Source: Gigaspora rosea
Taxonomy: Eukaryota; Glomeromycota; Glomeromycetes; Diversisporales; Gigasporaceae
Direction of reading: 5' to 3'
Length of the DNA stretch: 64,000 nt
Assembly: GCA_003550325.1 (NCBI GenBank)
Contig: QKWP01001873.1
Coordinates: forward strand, 38,837 to 102,836
Below the pieces are notes generated by a model. It was not told where the DNA came from and searched no databases. It worked only from the letters and a program-made list of their open reading frames with translations. Made by a program: the position numbers and the translations under genes. Of the stretch, positions 10,194 to 23,698 are shown piece after piece (position 1 is the stretch's first letter; every line of letters starts with the position of its first letter).

Positions 10194-13100
10194 AAAAAAT
10201 AAAAAAAAAAAGAGAGAGAATTTTATATTGTGTATGAGAGCTACAAAAAGAAATTCAGCTGAAAAATTTGATTAATGACATATTATACATAATTAAAAAA
10301 TGTATTTATTCTGACAATTTCAGATTTCTCTAAATACATCCTATAGGGGTCAAACTTCTTATAGCATTCATTTAGAAAACAATAGCATTTATACACGTAG
10401 AGGTTAAGCATATATTTAAATCAGAATTTGAGAGTTTATTTAGAATGTTGTGCATTTAGAGAGGGTTCACTTAGGAGTTTCTCTTTGTGTCTAATTAAAT
10501 CATTATTATTTTTAAAAATTAATTTTAGCCATTTTATTTATAATATAAACGAAAGTCAATAAAACGATTTTAAACATTAAACTTTACAAATTTTAAATTT
10601 TTATTCATATAATTATTGTTATATCCCAGAAATTCTGGACGAAATAAATGTTATAATTCAGGTAATTAATTAATTAATTGTATAAAACTATTGACAGATT
10701 AAATGTAGATGTATAATTTGGGATGATTTTGGGCGAGATACTATGATACATCCTAAGATTAGGTGTAACGAATCTAACATTTTATTTAAGACAGAAATTG
10801 AATTAACAAAGCGGAGAGTGTAAGACTATTGTAAGACTAGTGTAAGGACTTACATATGTATGCACGGAGCAAGAAATCTAGAAAAATAAAAACACAATCA
10901 CTCTATATCAGTATATAGAGACAAAAGTATAAATGAAAACTAGCAATTCTAAAAATAAATTCATAATAATCTATTTTTAAAAATGATAAAAATTTCATAT
11001 CTAAATTATTGCATCAATAAAATGTGTATATGTTACATTTAATACTAGAGATAATAGATCTAGATTTCTTTCACTGAGCAAGAAATTTAAAAATCCCCAT
11101 TTCTGTAAAGTTAACGTAACATATAAACATTGTTATATAAATATTTCTTAATTATCGATTTAATATTTATGTACACATTTATTGATGCTACGTAATAATT
11201 TAAGAAATATTTACCTTTTTTGTTTATATATAATGAGATATTTTACCGTGAAAAGTTATTTCAAAAAATTGTATGCAAGAAGGTACATAAGTTTGTACGT
11301 ACTTTATGTTACGTACATACGTTATACTTACATACTATCGCTATCTAAAAATAACATGCATGCATAATTTTAGAGTAACACCCATGCATATCCCTAAATA
11401 GCAGGTGGGTATTATTGTTATTGCCTATTTTACCAGGAAAATAGTACGTATTTTAGTAACAGATAAGGGAGCGATTATGTTTCAGATTTTTACACTGTAA
11501 ATAACTGGCCCTAACTGACCCTGTAAAATTTTAAATTTTTATGTTACTTTTTATGATTTGATTGATAAATGGCATAGAAATTATTTAGCAATATTTAGCA
11601 TATTTCGGCATTGATTTTCTATATGAAACCGCTGAGGTACGTACAGTACCTCAGCGGCGGTTTCATCAATTCCGAAAATAGTTTCTATGTTATGTTTATA
11701 TTTCACAGCGAAATAATAATTTTATATTTAAACATTTTATAAATGTTAAATGTTAGTATGAAGTTTTCAATATTTATTAATCAATTATATAAAATAAACT
11801 TTATATAACATTTTATTTAATTATCGTTATCAAATTATTATTATTATTTTTTTTTTATTTGTTAATTTTTTTTTATGTTTATTTTATGAATTTCATTAAT
11901 GCATAAGGGATATGCTTGCGCATTTAATACAAAAATTTAATCTATCTATAGATTTGTGTTGCAGATAGAAGAGATTAATATCATTTATATCTGCAAGTCA
12001 TTGTTCGTGGGCTAAATATAATTTTGAAGTTATTTATGGAATCTAATAATAATTAATTATAATGTTAATTACGGTAACTTGGCGAAATTAAAAATTTATA
12101 AATAAATAATAAATTATAAGGAGAGTTCAATTCTTTTTAAAAAAATTTAAAATTTAATTACATTAAAGACTTTCTCCTCCCTATTCTGAAATTAATAATA
12201 ACTTTATACATAGTCTTAAATTAGTTTATAAACAAAAAAATCTGGGGTGAAGTATCACACTATATATATATTTATAATTGTATATATATAGGAATTTTTA
12301 TAAATTAATTAATAAATTACATATCAACGTGATATACTGTACTTTCATATAACTGTTAATTTCCTGTATATCTGATATAATATAATAATAAATTTTTTAA
12401 TTATGTTATAATATGTTAAAATTTAATTCAAAATTATATTTAATCGATTAACTCTATTGATGTTATTTTTAACCTAATTTTTTTTACCAACTACCCTCAA
12501 TTGAATCAAAGGGCATTCAAATCAGACGATCGACTTGATAACTCACTAGACAATTTGGATATCAAATGTATAAATTGGAAATGGTATCGAAGATACTATT
12601 GCAACCGGCGCGAACCACGTGAAAGTGCTTCACAGCATTATAATTAAGGGATTGCGAATATTATTATAGAAAAACCTTTCTAAATGCGACCCAATTAATA
12701 ACGCATATTGTATACTTTAGAGAACAATAAGAAAAAAAAATAGTTTATGGTGCCAAGAATATGTATGAATAGAATTTAGGGATAGTGCATTTATTGAGTG
12801 AGTAATTATAAAGGGTATTTATAAAAGGTATTTATAAAAGATATGTTAATCTATTACAATTAAGAAATGAAGTCTCGAATAAAAGCATGGAAATTGTTTC
12901 TTAAATAAAAAGTAAAACACGATAATGATTAGTAATACGGAACTTTATATGCCGAACGATAAATAAAAATAAGAATTAATTCTCTATCTTTTAAAGAATA
13001 ATTTTGGTTAAAAGATCGACTAAAAATCAGCTGCTGCTTAGAACAATGTAAGATTCATTAGTTGACTAATTTAGATTAAGGGGAATGCATTATTACGTAA

Positions 13101-13260
13101 TATCTTTTATTAGAAGACCAAGATCCCCCTTCCCCCTTAAGGTGATCGAATTAGTAGCCAATCACAATATTTATACACAACATATATAGACGTGATAACC
13201 CCCTCTTTAACATTACGTAATAAAATAACACTCCCTTAAGGAACGGAAAATATTCGGATA
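10194..13260. other. No gene seen; A+T-rich spacer
   Basis: Very A+T rich with degenerate relics of the CAGTC-ended MITE near 10310-10480 (phrases such as gtgcatttagagagg). One hairpin stands out and is listed separately (11625-11664). The open frames here are short and low in complexity. Confidence 0.4.
11625..11664. repeat. G+C-rich hairpin with 16-bp stem
   Basis: gaaaccgctgaggtac pairs with gtacctcagcggcggtttc around a gtaca loop, within flanks that also pair weakly (catagaaa...tttctatg, about 11570-11692). It is likely the tip of a small MITE. A terminator or structured RNA is less likely, as no gene is near. Confidence 0.5.
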
Positions 13261-13308
13261 TGCTCTGATATGCTCTGATATGCTCTGATATGCTCTGGAG
13301 CATAGAAA
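13261..13308. repeat. 10-bp tandem repeat, TGCTCTGATA x4 plus a partial unit
   Basis: Four perfect units of TGCTCTGATA are followed by TGCTCTGG. This minisatellite keeps two minus-strand frames open by chance. They are not genes. Confidence 0.9.
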
Positions 13309-15507
13309 CATAAAATAATTTCTTAATAAAGTAAAAAAATAATACAATAAACAATTTAACATAATTGGAATTTTTAGTAAGGAGCTACTTAACATTAACT
13401 GTTAATGACACTTAAATTTTTTACACATTTGAAAGACTAGGTCAGGAAAATAAAAAAAAAAAAAAATTCGGACCGGGATAATCAGAATTGTCACAGAGAG
13501 CAAGGGTCTTTTTAAAATTAATGCAGTAATGATCATGTGGGAAGTTCTTCAAAATTCTTTACGCATATATGATTGTTTGTGCTCGTGAAATTATACAATT
13601 ATACTATTTTACGTGAAAGATATATATAATTTCAAAAAAAAAGACCTCGAGAACTATTTAACTTACGTACGCACGTATGTACTTATCTGTTATGTCGTAC
13701 GTACATACTGCAATGCAGCAATGTATGTATGCATATTAAATTTAGAAATAAGTTTATATTTTCAGCGTAATGTTTTAATGTAGATGTTATTTATATAATA
13801 CGATGTTATTTATGTCACGCTATTTTTAGATTAATAATTAACCACGGAAAAATATTAAAGTCTGTAAGTTAATATTACACAAAATATTAGGGTTTTATCG
13901 AATTTTATACAAATCTTAAAATACGTACTGTACTGTGCGCATCGTACTTGCGTGCGTGCGCACGTACGTACGTACGTACTGTATGTAATTATGTTCATAT
14001 GCACATAAATGTTGAGTGCGGTTTATTCGGATAGGTCATTGACATGTGGCTTATATTAAGATTATATTAGAAGTTTGACATGATTACCGGTAATCGTAAT
14101 TCTGCATAGACAAAAAAAAATTATTATTATAATAAAATTTTTTTTACGCATTTGATATAAATTTTATAAATTTTACACTTACCGGTAAAAAAAATGATGT
14201 AATTCATTCACATGAGAAAAATTAAAAAGTTCTATCATGGAATTCGATAAAAATTATTTTTTTTAGATTATATTAAATACTGTATAAACAAAAACTAATC
14301 AAATTATATACTTGTTTTTAAATTAATTATATATAGAGATATCACGTGAAATTTATCTCTGTTATATTTATTATAAATTTATTATAATATATAATATCAG
14401 ATATGGTATTAAGTGTTAGATATAGTATTAAGTGTTAGATATAGTATTAAGTGTTAGAAGATAAACCGATTAAATTTATACGCGTAACCGTAACTATCTT
14501 ATTGTTATCGGTCAAGATCTTGCTTGATATCAAAAAAATCTCCGATGAAACTTTAACAAAGATTACAATATCTTTATGTCACGTAAAGACTCTTTTTAAT
14601 TTCTTTTTTTTAACCTTGTTTGTATTAAGATCTTATTAAGGTAATTCCGAACATTACAATATCACAGTATCGGTATGATTTTTAACACAAGAAAAATAAA
14701 ATAATTATCTTTTTTTTGCCATACCCAAAAAAATACACAGAACAATAACAACAGAAAAGTATTAGGTAAATAAATGATATATGAAAAGAAAGAAATTTTT
14801 GCATATTATTGTGACTAATTTATTATTGTAACACTTAGTTACCATGTATGTATGTACATCTTTTCGTTTTGTTAGATTAATAAGATAATGTATAAAGAAA
14901 AAGGAATATTTACTATTTTATATTTATTGTTTATATTTATATATATTTTTTTCTTTTTTTTTTTTTGTTTTTTTGGAGGGAACAGTGTTTAGAAACAAAC
15001 CATTTTAAATTTGATTCGAAAACAAAAGTACCAATCAAAATTGACATGTTAAATAATGGCGTACGTACATCGTACTTATGTTACTTATGTTACATACTTC
15101 ATATGCTTTTTTAATATCAAAATTTGGTGGCGTCAGATGAGTTTTTGTCAAATTAATAAAAAAAAAGAAAAGATCTTTGGTTATATGAATGAACTTATAT
15201 GTACTATATCATATCTTTGCTTGATAATTTGATATTTTTAGTACTTTACTTTTTTTATTATTATTGTAATTATAAATTTTTTTTTTTTTAAAAAAAAAAA
15301 AAATAAATTATTAAGATCGTATTAGTTTCTTTAGTAATTTAAACCTTAATCCTTAATTAAAACGTAATTATTTTTTGCATATATTATTTAGCTGAAAGAA
15401 ATTTACACAATTCGGAAAAAAATTAACCTAATAGCTTTTTGCTTTTTTATATGCTATATGTTCGTATGAATTTTTTGTCTATATTAAAGTAAATGTGTCA
15501 AAACCCC

Positions 15508-15543
<36 letters not shown>

Positions 15544-15897
15544 ACAATATTTTCTTTTTTTTTTTTTTTTACTATAGAAATAAAGGATTAATTTATACAA
15601 TAAAAAACGAAAATTTAAATTCTTCTTTAGGTAGTACTGGAATAAAAAAAAAAAAATTAATGAATCGAGACTAATGAAATTTTAAAAAGTTTTGTTTTTT
15701 GTAATTAAATTTTTGTGTTTGCGTTAAAATCTATTACTACTTTTGCGATGCGTCACGTAAAAGACGACATTCATTTAATTGTTCACATTTTTTTAATAAA
15801 AATAAAAATAAAAATAAATAAAAAATAGTCTAAAATCGTTTGTGATTGCGTTACCGTAAACTTTTGTAAATTTTTTGTATTTTTTAAGACGATTTTT
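13309..15897. other. No gene seen; 3' side of the MATA-HMG gene
   Basis: This region lies downstream of the minus-strand MATA-HMG gene. It holds long homopolymers (a run of about 31 T at 15509-15539), alternating acgtacgt tracts near 13660-13735 and 13925-13990, and a triple gttagatatagtattaagt repeat near 14400-14455. No coding feature is supported. Confidence 0.4.
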
Positions 15898-17091
15898 TTA
15901 AAAATCATTGTTCGCATTAAGTTTGAATGATAAAGCGCAATCAATTGCAGAAAATATGTCAATTGTAATTTCTGAAAGTTCATGATTATCGTTAATCGAA
16001 GAAGAGGAAGATGAAAAAGGTGAACCGGGCGTTTGTGGGTTAGAATCGTATTGACTAGAAAGAGAGTCATTATCCAAAGAAGTTGTAAAGAATGATTGAT
16101 CATCAAATTGCCCGAGATTATCAAAGATTGGTAATGGTAAATTTTCAGGAAATAAAGGTGTTGAAACATTCAATAAATGAATCATATCACAAGATGATAA
16201 ATCAGAATTTGTACTCGATTCAGAGCTACGACGTGAAAGAGAGAATTCGTTTACGTTGGTCCAATCAATAAGTTGACCATCAAATATGGTACGTGATCCC
16301 TGATTCGTTAATTTCGTTAATTTCGTCAATTTCGCTAATTCATCATCGTTATCACCTTGTTCAATAGATTTGTTTGGATTGTTTGGATTGTTGGTAGAGA
16401 GTTCATAACTTTCAGAAAGCCATGGTGAATCAGGGGAAGAGATTTGTACATTTGTAATATTTTCGCATGTTTCCAAAAAATACGGAGGCGAAGGCATGCC
16501 AAGAAAAGTATTATATTCAGAATAATAATTATCATGATATTGATTTTCATTTTGAAAATTAGTTTCAATATCTTCTTCTGAAGGTCGATTATTATTATTA
16601 TTGTTATTATTATTATTATTAGCATCGTTATCTTGATCATTTTCAGGTAAAGTTAATGAATCACAATTTTGACCTTGATTGTTATTAGAATCTTTTGGCA
16701 TTGCAATTGTTTGAACATACAACCTTTCAGCTTCACTTGAAATTTGTGTATAAGCATCTTTTACACAAGGTGGTTCTTGTTTCCAAGAATAAGAAATCAT
16801 TGGTGATAATTCGGTCATAGGAAAATTAAGACCACTAGCTTTCAAAAATTGTACGTATTCATTACGATACATGATAAATGCATTAGGAAACCTCGCCAAC
16901 TTTGGTTTTGATATAAGTTTTTCTACAATTTTTTCAACACGAGTTGCTGGAGGATAAGGCAAAGGCAGGGGTGGTAAAATTGGACGCTCCCTGTGGATAT
17001 CAAGTTTGATCTTTTGTTCCCCGCGTTGGAACAATTTTACCTTTTTTTGGGCCTCTGCACGTTTGCTTGGCAATTTCTTTACTTGAGTCAT
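15898..17091 (-). CDS. MATA-HMG box DNA-binding protein
   Basis: An intact 397-residue intronless frame. The N-terminus is basic (MTQVKKLPSKRAEAQKKVKL), followed by a proline-rich stretch (38-49). The HMG box spans about 66-128 and shows RFPNAFIMYRNEYV, an internal YSWKQEP and a final AERLYVQ, matching fungal MATA-HMG domains, including the conserved FxxYR and W/K positions. The rest is low complexity: a run of about 11 Asn near 158-168, an AKLTKLTKLT repeat, and Ser-rich segments, with no second domain. The family binds the DNA minor groove in the nucleus as transcription factors. Mating-type identity is not implied, because these fungi carry very many MATA-HMG paralogues. The start ATG is followed directly by the basic segment and preceded by A/T-rich leader sequence. 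The gene stands alone, with repeats on both sides. Confidence 0.9.
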   Translation of the reverse strand: MTQVKKLPSKRAEAQKKVKLFQRGEQKIKLDIHRERPILPPLPLPYPPATRVEKIVEKLISKPKLARFPNAFIMYRNEYVQFLKASGLNFPMTELSPMISYSWKQEPPCVKDAYTQISSEAERLYVQTIAMPKDSNNNQGQNCDSLTLPENDQDNDANNNNNNNNNNNRPSEEDIETNFQNENQYHDNYYSEYNTFLGMPSPPYFLETCENITNVQISSPDSPWLSESYELSTNNPNNPNKSIEQGDNDDELAKLTKLTKLTNQGSRTIFDGQLIDWTNVNEFSLSRRSSESSTNSDLSSCDMIHLLNVSTPLFPENLPLPIFDNLGQFDDQSFFTTSLDNDSLSSQYDSNPQTPGSPFSSSSSSINDNHELSEITIDIFSAIDCALSFKLNANNDF

Positions 17092-20034
17092 TATTTTTTT
17101 GTTTTAGGCGAGTAAAAAAAAATTTTTAATTGTTTAAAAGGAAAGCGTCCATAAAAAAAAAATAAAAAATAAAAAATATGCCTAATAGATAAAACGCACC
17201 AAGATTTTAAAATATACATTTTGACGTTTTATGTAAGTTTTTTTTTTTTGTTTTGTTTGTATACAATATATTGTGTGCATAAATTTTTTTTTTTTAATAA
17301 ATTACACTAAAAAAAAAAAAAAAAAAAAAAAAAGAACCAAAAAAATTAAGCAAAAAAGAAATTATACTAAAAAAAAAAAAAAAAAGAAAAAAAAATAAAA
17401 TATTAAAAAAAAATAATATTAGCCTAAATTAAAGGGGGGAGTAAGTACTTCTCTAAAAAAACAATTGTTGGAAATGTGGGGGGCAAAATCATATATCATT
17501 ATGGATATTCTTGCAATTATTGCACGAATCAACTGTACATTTACCGGCAAAAATTTGATGGCAAAATAATAAGTCTATTTTTAGAAATAGGGAATGAATA
17601 AATGAATTATTTATAATATTTTTGGATGATTTACATCTAAAAATAGAACTAGATCAAATTCCTTTTTTAGAAATTAATATAATACAATAATCTTTTTAAC
17701 TATTATATACGACTATAACGATAATAATAATCGGAATTTGATGAATTTGAAAAATATAGAAATATAGATAATAACTGATAAGCAGTTATGATATCTTTTA
17801 TATACGTACGTACGTTCGTACAAGGATTATCTGGCATAAACCATTTTTGTATTAAACAAATTTCATGCGAATTTATCACAAGCTTATATATATGCGCATA
17901 TAATCTAAAAAGACTTGTAATATAAAAAAAAAAATAACATCATATAATTTTAAATCAAAAATAAACGAATAAGTTTGATTCTAAATATACCTTTTGGCAT
18001 AACATCAATCAAATTAGAAGTCACAGCCTTTGGCAACAGTGCATATAACTATGCCAAAAAGATCAATTGCTCACCGATATTGTTAAGTACTTGTCAAATG
18101 AGATACCGAACAAAAATATTGTGTTCATCACACAAATCAAAGATTGAACAATGATCTATTAATAGGATGTGTGATAAAATAAAAAAAGAAATGAAATAAA
18201 AAAAAATTAAAGAATGAAAAGGAAAGCAAGAAAAAAGAAAGTAAGAAAAAAAAAAAAAAAGTATTATAAAGATATTAGGATAACCCAGTTAATCCAGATG
18301 GTTTTCATCGGTTTAAAAAAGCGCGAAAACAAAAACCTATAACAGTTAACGACAAAGATTTTGATACTACCTACTTTTTTTTTTTATCATTACAGCATTA
18401 GTGCTATTATGACTGCCATTACACAACTTTTAAGTGATGCTAAACACGACATTCGTCTAACCTGTTACGGCTCATAATGAAGTGTCACAAAAAAGGAAAA
18501 TAAAGCATTTATTTATAGCTTTCCATGAGTCACATGCACAAATGCGTCACATGCGTCAAAACTAACGTTGATCTCCGACGTGATTTTCGAAACACCGCTT
18601 CGTAAAAATAATAAAAATAAAGGGTCACACGATAGTCTCTTGATTTTTGTAATTTTGTAATTTTGTAATTTTAAGAATTCTTTTTCTTTTTTTGGTAATT
18701 ATTATTAATTATTCGTATAAATAACGCTATAAATGTACAATCCAATAACATTCATTCTAATTCTGTAATTGCAGAAAACATCTTTTTGTACATGTTTGTT
18801 GTTAACTCATTTTCCTTTTAAGGTAAACAGTGCACTTTTGATCTACGTTGTCCTATATCCACGTGTCCTTGAAAAGCTATATACCTATTATTTTGTATCC
18901 ACTAAAAAAACCTATAGATAAGTACACTAGATACGTACAGTAGATATGTGCAAGTAGACACATACAGTATGTTACCTCATGAGACAATGTTAATTTACCT
19001 TTTTTGTACATTTTGCATATTTTGCATGTATAGGTTAAATACATTAATCATGATTTTAATTTCATGGAAAAATTTTCGACTATTGTTTACTATCTACAGT
19101 AATTATGTCCAACCAAGCTCAAATTCTATTTTTGAAACAACAAAAAAAAATATATAATAATATAAGTTATATATATATATATATTTCGAAATTAATATTA
19201 TGTATCATATTATATGTATTATATGTATTATATGTATTATATGTCAAATAATAATAAAATCAATAAATACGAATTCATAATTACAAAAAATTTTACACAA
19301 ATTTTTAAAAAATGAATTTAAATTATATATTTTCTTTAATAACCAGTAATTCAAATTAAAATTGTTTATTTATTTATTTATTTATCTATTATTTATTTAC
19401 TCTTTTATTTGTTCATATGAATAATTCTATTTTTAATTTTTTTAAATTACTGGCTATTTATAGATTTTAAAAGATTCTTTAAAAATTTCGTATAATAATA
19501 ATCATAATAACTATATAATATATATTATATATTATATATTAGAAAAAGAAAATTAGAATTTACGTTATTCCCCACATTTAATTATAATTGCATCAATTCT
19601 TTACATTAATAATTTATTTTTTAATCAAGTCATCATTAATTTTTTTAATAATTCATCAATTTTGTAATATGTAACGCATACATGCATGATGACAACTGTA
19701 ACATTGATCTAATCATAAAAACTCTTTTTAATCAAGTTGTTTTGAAAGTTTTTAATTTTATTTTTAATTATTGATAACAATAATGTATTCTATTATAAAT
19801 GCATGCGTCTACACACATATTCTAAAATTATTATTCTAAGATCATCATTCTGAGATTATCTCTCTGGATTACCGATGTTCTAGGAATTCTTTCTCTTGAT
19901 TTATTATAGGGTTCGAATTTGTCAACTAAATATAGATGCGTTCTTAAATTATTTATGAAAAACATTTAATCATTGATACAATTTTTTTATATACGAAACC
20001 CATCAAGATAACTATTACAAATGATATATTTCAA
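17092..20034. other. Upstream spacer of the MATA-HMG gene; no other gene seen
   Basis: The first 330 bases upstream of the start codon are packed with poly-A and poly-T tracts (for example 26 A at about 17309-17334), typical of nucleosome-poor promoters in A+T-rich fungi. No specific promoter element can be named. Further upstream are ATTT and TAT microsatellites (19370-19400, 19205-19245) and no convincing frame. Confidence 0.4.
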
Positions 20035-21634
20035 TGATGAGAATTAAAAATAATTTCGGAAAATATGATTAGTTTCGGTAGCTATGAAATACTAATTTCG
20101 GTAACTATGAAAAAATTAATTTCGGCTTGCTAAAAATAAGTAATTATTTGTTATTAAAAAACGCCAATTAGGTAATTTAGCACACATATACGGTAGTTGA
20201 TAAACAAATATGGATAGGTTATTTTTTATCGGAAAACTCCGCACATTTTCCCAGATTGTACGTGTAGATGTGATGAAATCTACATTCGAAATGTGAAACT
20301 TGAAGTTTATCAATGATGATAAGTTATCAATGTGATAAGTTATCAATGGTAGTAAAATGATCTGAAATAAGTTTAACCCAATGACCTAATATGACCTAAA
20401 TGATAAAGGACTAACCATTATTCATTCAAAACCTAAATGATTGAGAAGGTTATTTAGCGTACGTATGTTAATCGATATGCTAATATAATATCAGATATTT
20501 TTTAACCAATCAGAATTACTGTAGTTATCAGATAAAATTGAATTTTTTATAACGATATTGATTGATGCCAACTTTCAATTAATAAAGCTAAAGTAAATTT
20601 CTGTAACAATTTCAAACTTGTACCACATTAGAATTTGGTTTTGACTTGATTTTGCAATAATATTTTAACTACATTTATAGTTATAAATCAGTTTTTAGAA
20701 TTATAGTTTAATTATAAAATTAGGTAATGCTTTTAGTTTGTTATTTCAAAATACCCATGCTTAATTTATTTTATATTATTTTAGCTTATTTATTATTGTT
20801 ATTATTATTATTATTATTATTTACTATTATTACTATCCTTATTTGATTTATTTTTATTTTATTTACTTTTAACAATTAGTTGTTTAATGAGGCAAATAAA
20901 TAATTCAATCCTTAAATGACAATCTGCTTAGTAACATTGTGCATAAATCACATTACAAAACGATTGTAAAAATAATTAACGATGGTATTGAAGGATGAAA
21001 TGATAAATGATATAACATGTAACTTTGAAATAATGAGAATTAAAAATAATTTCGGAAAATATGAAATTAATTTTGGTCTAATTTTGATTTCGGCTGACTA
21101 AATAAGTATTAAAAATGCCAATCTAGGCAATTTAGACACACATATACGGTAGTTGATAAACAAATATGGGCAGGCTATTCTTTATCGGAAAACTCCGCAT
21201 TGTAGATGTGTGATTCGAAATGTGTAACTTGAAGTTAACCTGAAAAAAGTTTAATCCAGATGATCTAAATAATAAATGACTAACCATTATCCATTTCAAA
21301 AGCCTAAATGACTGAGAATATTATGTTAATCGATATGCTATACTTTTTAGCCAATCAGACTTAGTCATCAGATAAAAATTAATTTTTTACACCCGTTATT
21401 GGTTCCGTTAAGTAAATTTTTGTAACAACTTCAAACTTGTATTACATTAGAATTTGATTTGGACTTATTAGTTATTAAGAATTATAGTTAAATTTAAAAT
21501 TAGTTAATTTTTTAATTTGTTAGTAGTTAGGCTATCCAAATGCCCATGCTTTATATATAGTATTATTTTGTTTCAAATTTTTATTGAAGTTTATTGATTA
21601 TTATTAATTATCATTAATTATTATTATTATTTAT

Positions 21635-21668
<34 letters not shown>

Positions 21669-22110
21669 CAGTATTATTATTACAGTATTATTATTACAGT
21701 ATTATTATTACAGTATTATTATTACAGTATAATTATTGTTATTTATTCTTATTTTATTTATTTTTATTCTTAATTTATTTATTTTATTTATTTTTATTCT
21801 TAATTTATTTATTTTTATTTATTTTTATTCTTAATTTATTTATTTTTATTTATTTTTGTTTTTTGATTGTATTTTTAGTTTTTTTTTTTACAATCAGAAT
21901 TGAAATCGTCTAAAAAAAATCAATTAATCGTTTAAACCGTTTATCTCCAACTGGTTTTAATATCATTCTAGTAATATTATTAAACTATATGAGGCAAATT
22001 CTATGCGGCTATCATCAATGACAATCCTGCTTTAGTAACAATGTGTGTAAATCACATGACAAAATGATCGTAGCGTGTTGACAGATGAAATTATGAATGA
22101 ACGACATACT
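20035..22110. repeat. Diverged tandem duplication of about 1 kb
   Basis: Unit 1 (about 20035-21020) and unit 2 (about 21030-22110) share a long ordered series of phrases: gagaattaaaaataatttcg, cacacatatacggtagttga, aaacaaatatgg, ttatcggaaaactccgca, ttaatcgatatgct, then a TTA microsatellite, then tgaggcaaat and taaatcacat. Unit 2 has deletions and an expanded microsatellite. No gene is visible in either copy. Confidence 0.75.
21668..21731. repeat. 14-bp minisatellite, ACAGTATTATTATT x5
   Basis: ACAG recurs at 21668, 21682, 21696, 21710 and 21724, exactly 14 bp apart, embedded in a longer TTA microsatellite. A second tandem array of ttatttttattcttaattta phrases follows at about 21740-21860. 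Confidence 0.9.
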
Positions 22111-22153
22111 GGTAATATGTAATATAATATAACAATATTATAACAAGATGTTA

Positions 22154-22362
22154 ATTACCGTAAACTTCCGTATAAAAAACCCGGGTCTCTTACACCCACC
22201 AATATTAAAACCTAATATTGGACCCTGGGTCTAGTACATGTTTTTCATTCATAGTGGGCAGCCTAGATATTTGAAAAAACCGCATTTGGTTATTGTAGAT
22301 TTTGAGATTCACAACCGGGTCTAGTACATAGGGGGCCTTTGTATACGGCAGTTTACGGTAAT
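22154..22362. mobile_element. 209-bp MITE with ATTACCGTAAAC ends
   Basis: The left end ATTACCGTAAACTTCCGTAT and the right end, read inward, ATTACCGTAAACTGCCGTAT differ at one position. The interior is G+C richer and contains gggtctagtaca twice. It is non-coding. The target duplication is ambiguous because the ends merge with A/T flanks. Confidence 0.75.
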
Positions 22363-23698
22363 TGGAACTAAAATAAAATGAATAAAAAAGAGGTTAAGAT
22401 GTTTGCTTTCTTAATGAGATGCTGTAAAGCAATTGAAATAATAAAAGTTAATTTTATAACTAGTGATACGAACCGATGAAAAAAATTATGGACGGGTCGA
22501 TCTTAAAAAGGCCACATTTTTTCTAGTACAATTTTTCTGATCAGAATTAGTTTTTATATTTATATAAAAAAAAGATATCAGGTAATTCTTTTCTAAATTC
22601 TAGTGATACTAAATTATTAGTTTCTTTCTTTTTTGTCTTTAGCACGTTAGTTTTTATATTGATTAATTGTCTATGCACCAGAACATACTCAAACATTATT
22701 ACCGTTCTTTATTCATATTTTATATGTTCATTATTTGCCATTTTATCATTTAACTTAGTCATTTAACGAATATTTACATCCATTACTTAACCTGAAATAT
22801 GATTTAAAAAGAGAATTGTTTCTAACACATCTTTTATCGACCGACCGGCTCAGAAAAGTGTAGGCTGAGGGTCGACCGGCTATTGGGCTGTGGACAGCTC
22901 ATATCACTAGTATGAACTTGAAATGTACATGTAGCAGTAGATCGGGTGTGGAGTTTAGACTAAAATTTTTGCAAGGGGACAATCAAAATTTGAACTCAAT
23001 AGATGTTTCTTTTTTAGGAGATTTAAAAAGAGTGATCTTCGCTAAGTTATTATGCTGATCGCTAAATCCCTGATAAGCATAAGTTCGAACTCACTGGTTA
23101 CTTCTTTTTTAGAAAGGTAAAATGAATGCATATGAACGATCGACACTAAGTTATAGGTCTTAAAAAAATGTCAATCTGAAATTTTGAGAATTCTCCGATT
23201 GACTATCATAATGAAGGGTATAAATTTTATAGTAAGAATTGGCGGAATATTACCTTAATATAATGCTGGAATGCCGAAAGTTTCAGGCAATAATAAAAAT
23301 CTTATAGTTACAAAGAGAAATATACCAATAGCTTGTGATAATCTATTTATTTCAATAATTTCACCACCTATAAGAATTGAATAACTTGCTTTACAATATT
23401 TGTTAAAAACTTAATAAATATTTATTTTGGCACAAAAAATTGGTTATTATAAGCTAATTGCATTCTATTATTATACAAACGTATAAAGGTCTGGCATGAT
23501 TTTATTATATCTTTTAATCATGATTAATCTTTTATTTTTGTTTTAACCATAATTATCTGTAACCCTAATTATATAATTGGAATTAAACATTAATTATTTT
23601 GATGATTAAAATTGGAGAATTTCAAATTTTCAAATTAATACTTATTTTTCTATATTGGGGATGCCAGTCTTATTGGCTTTCTGTTTTTTAGCCCTTTT
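22363..23698. other. No gene seen
   Basis: A spacer without a sustained frame. A patch near 22840-22920 (ccgaccggctcag ... gtcgaccggctattgg) contains a short diverged repeat. Nothing further is supported. Confidence 0.35.
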
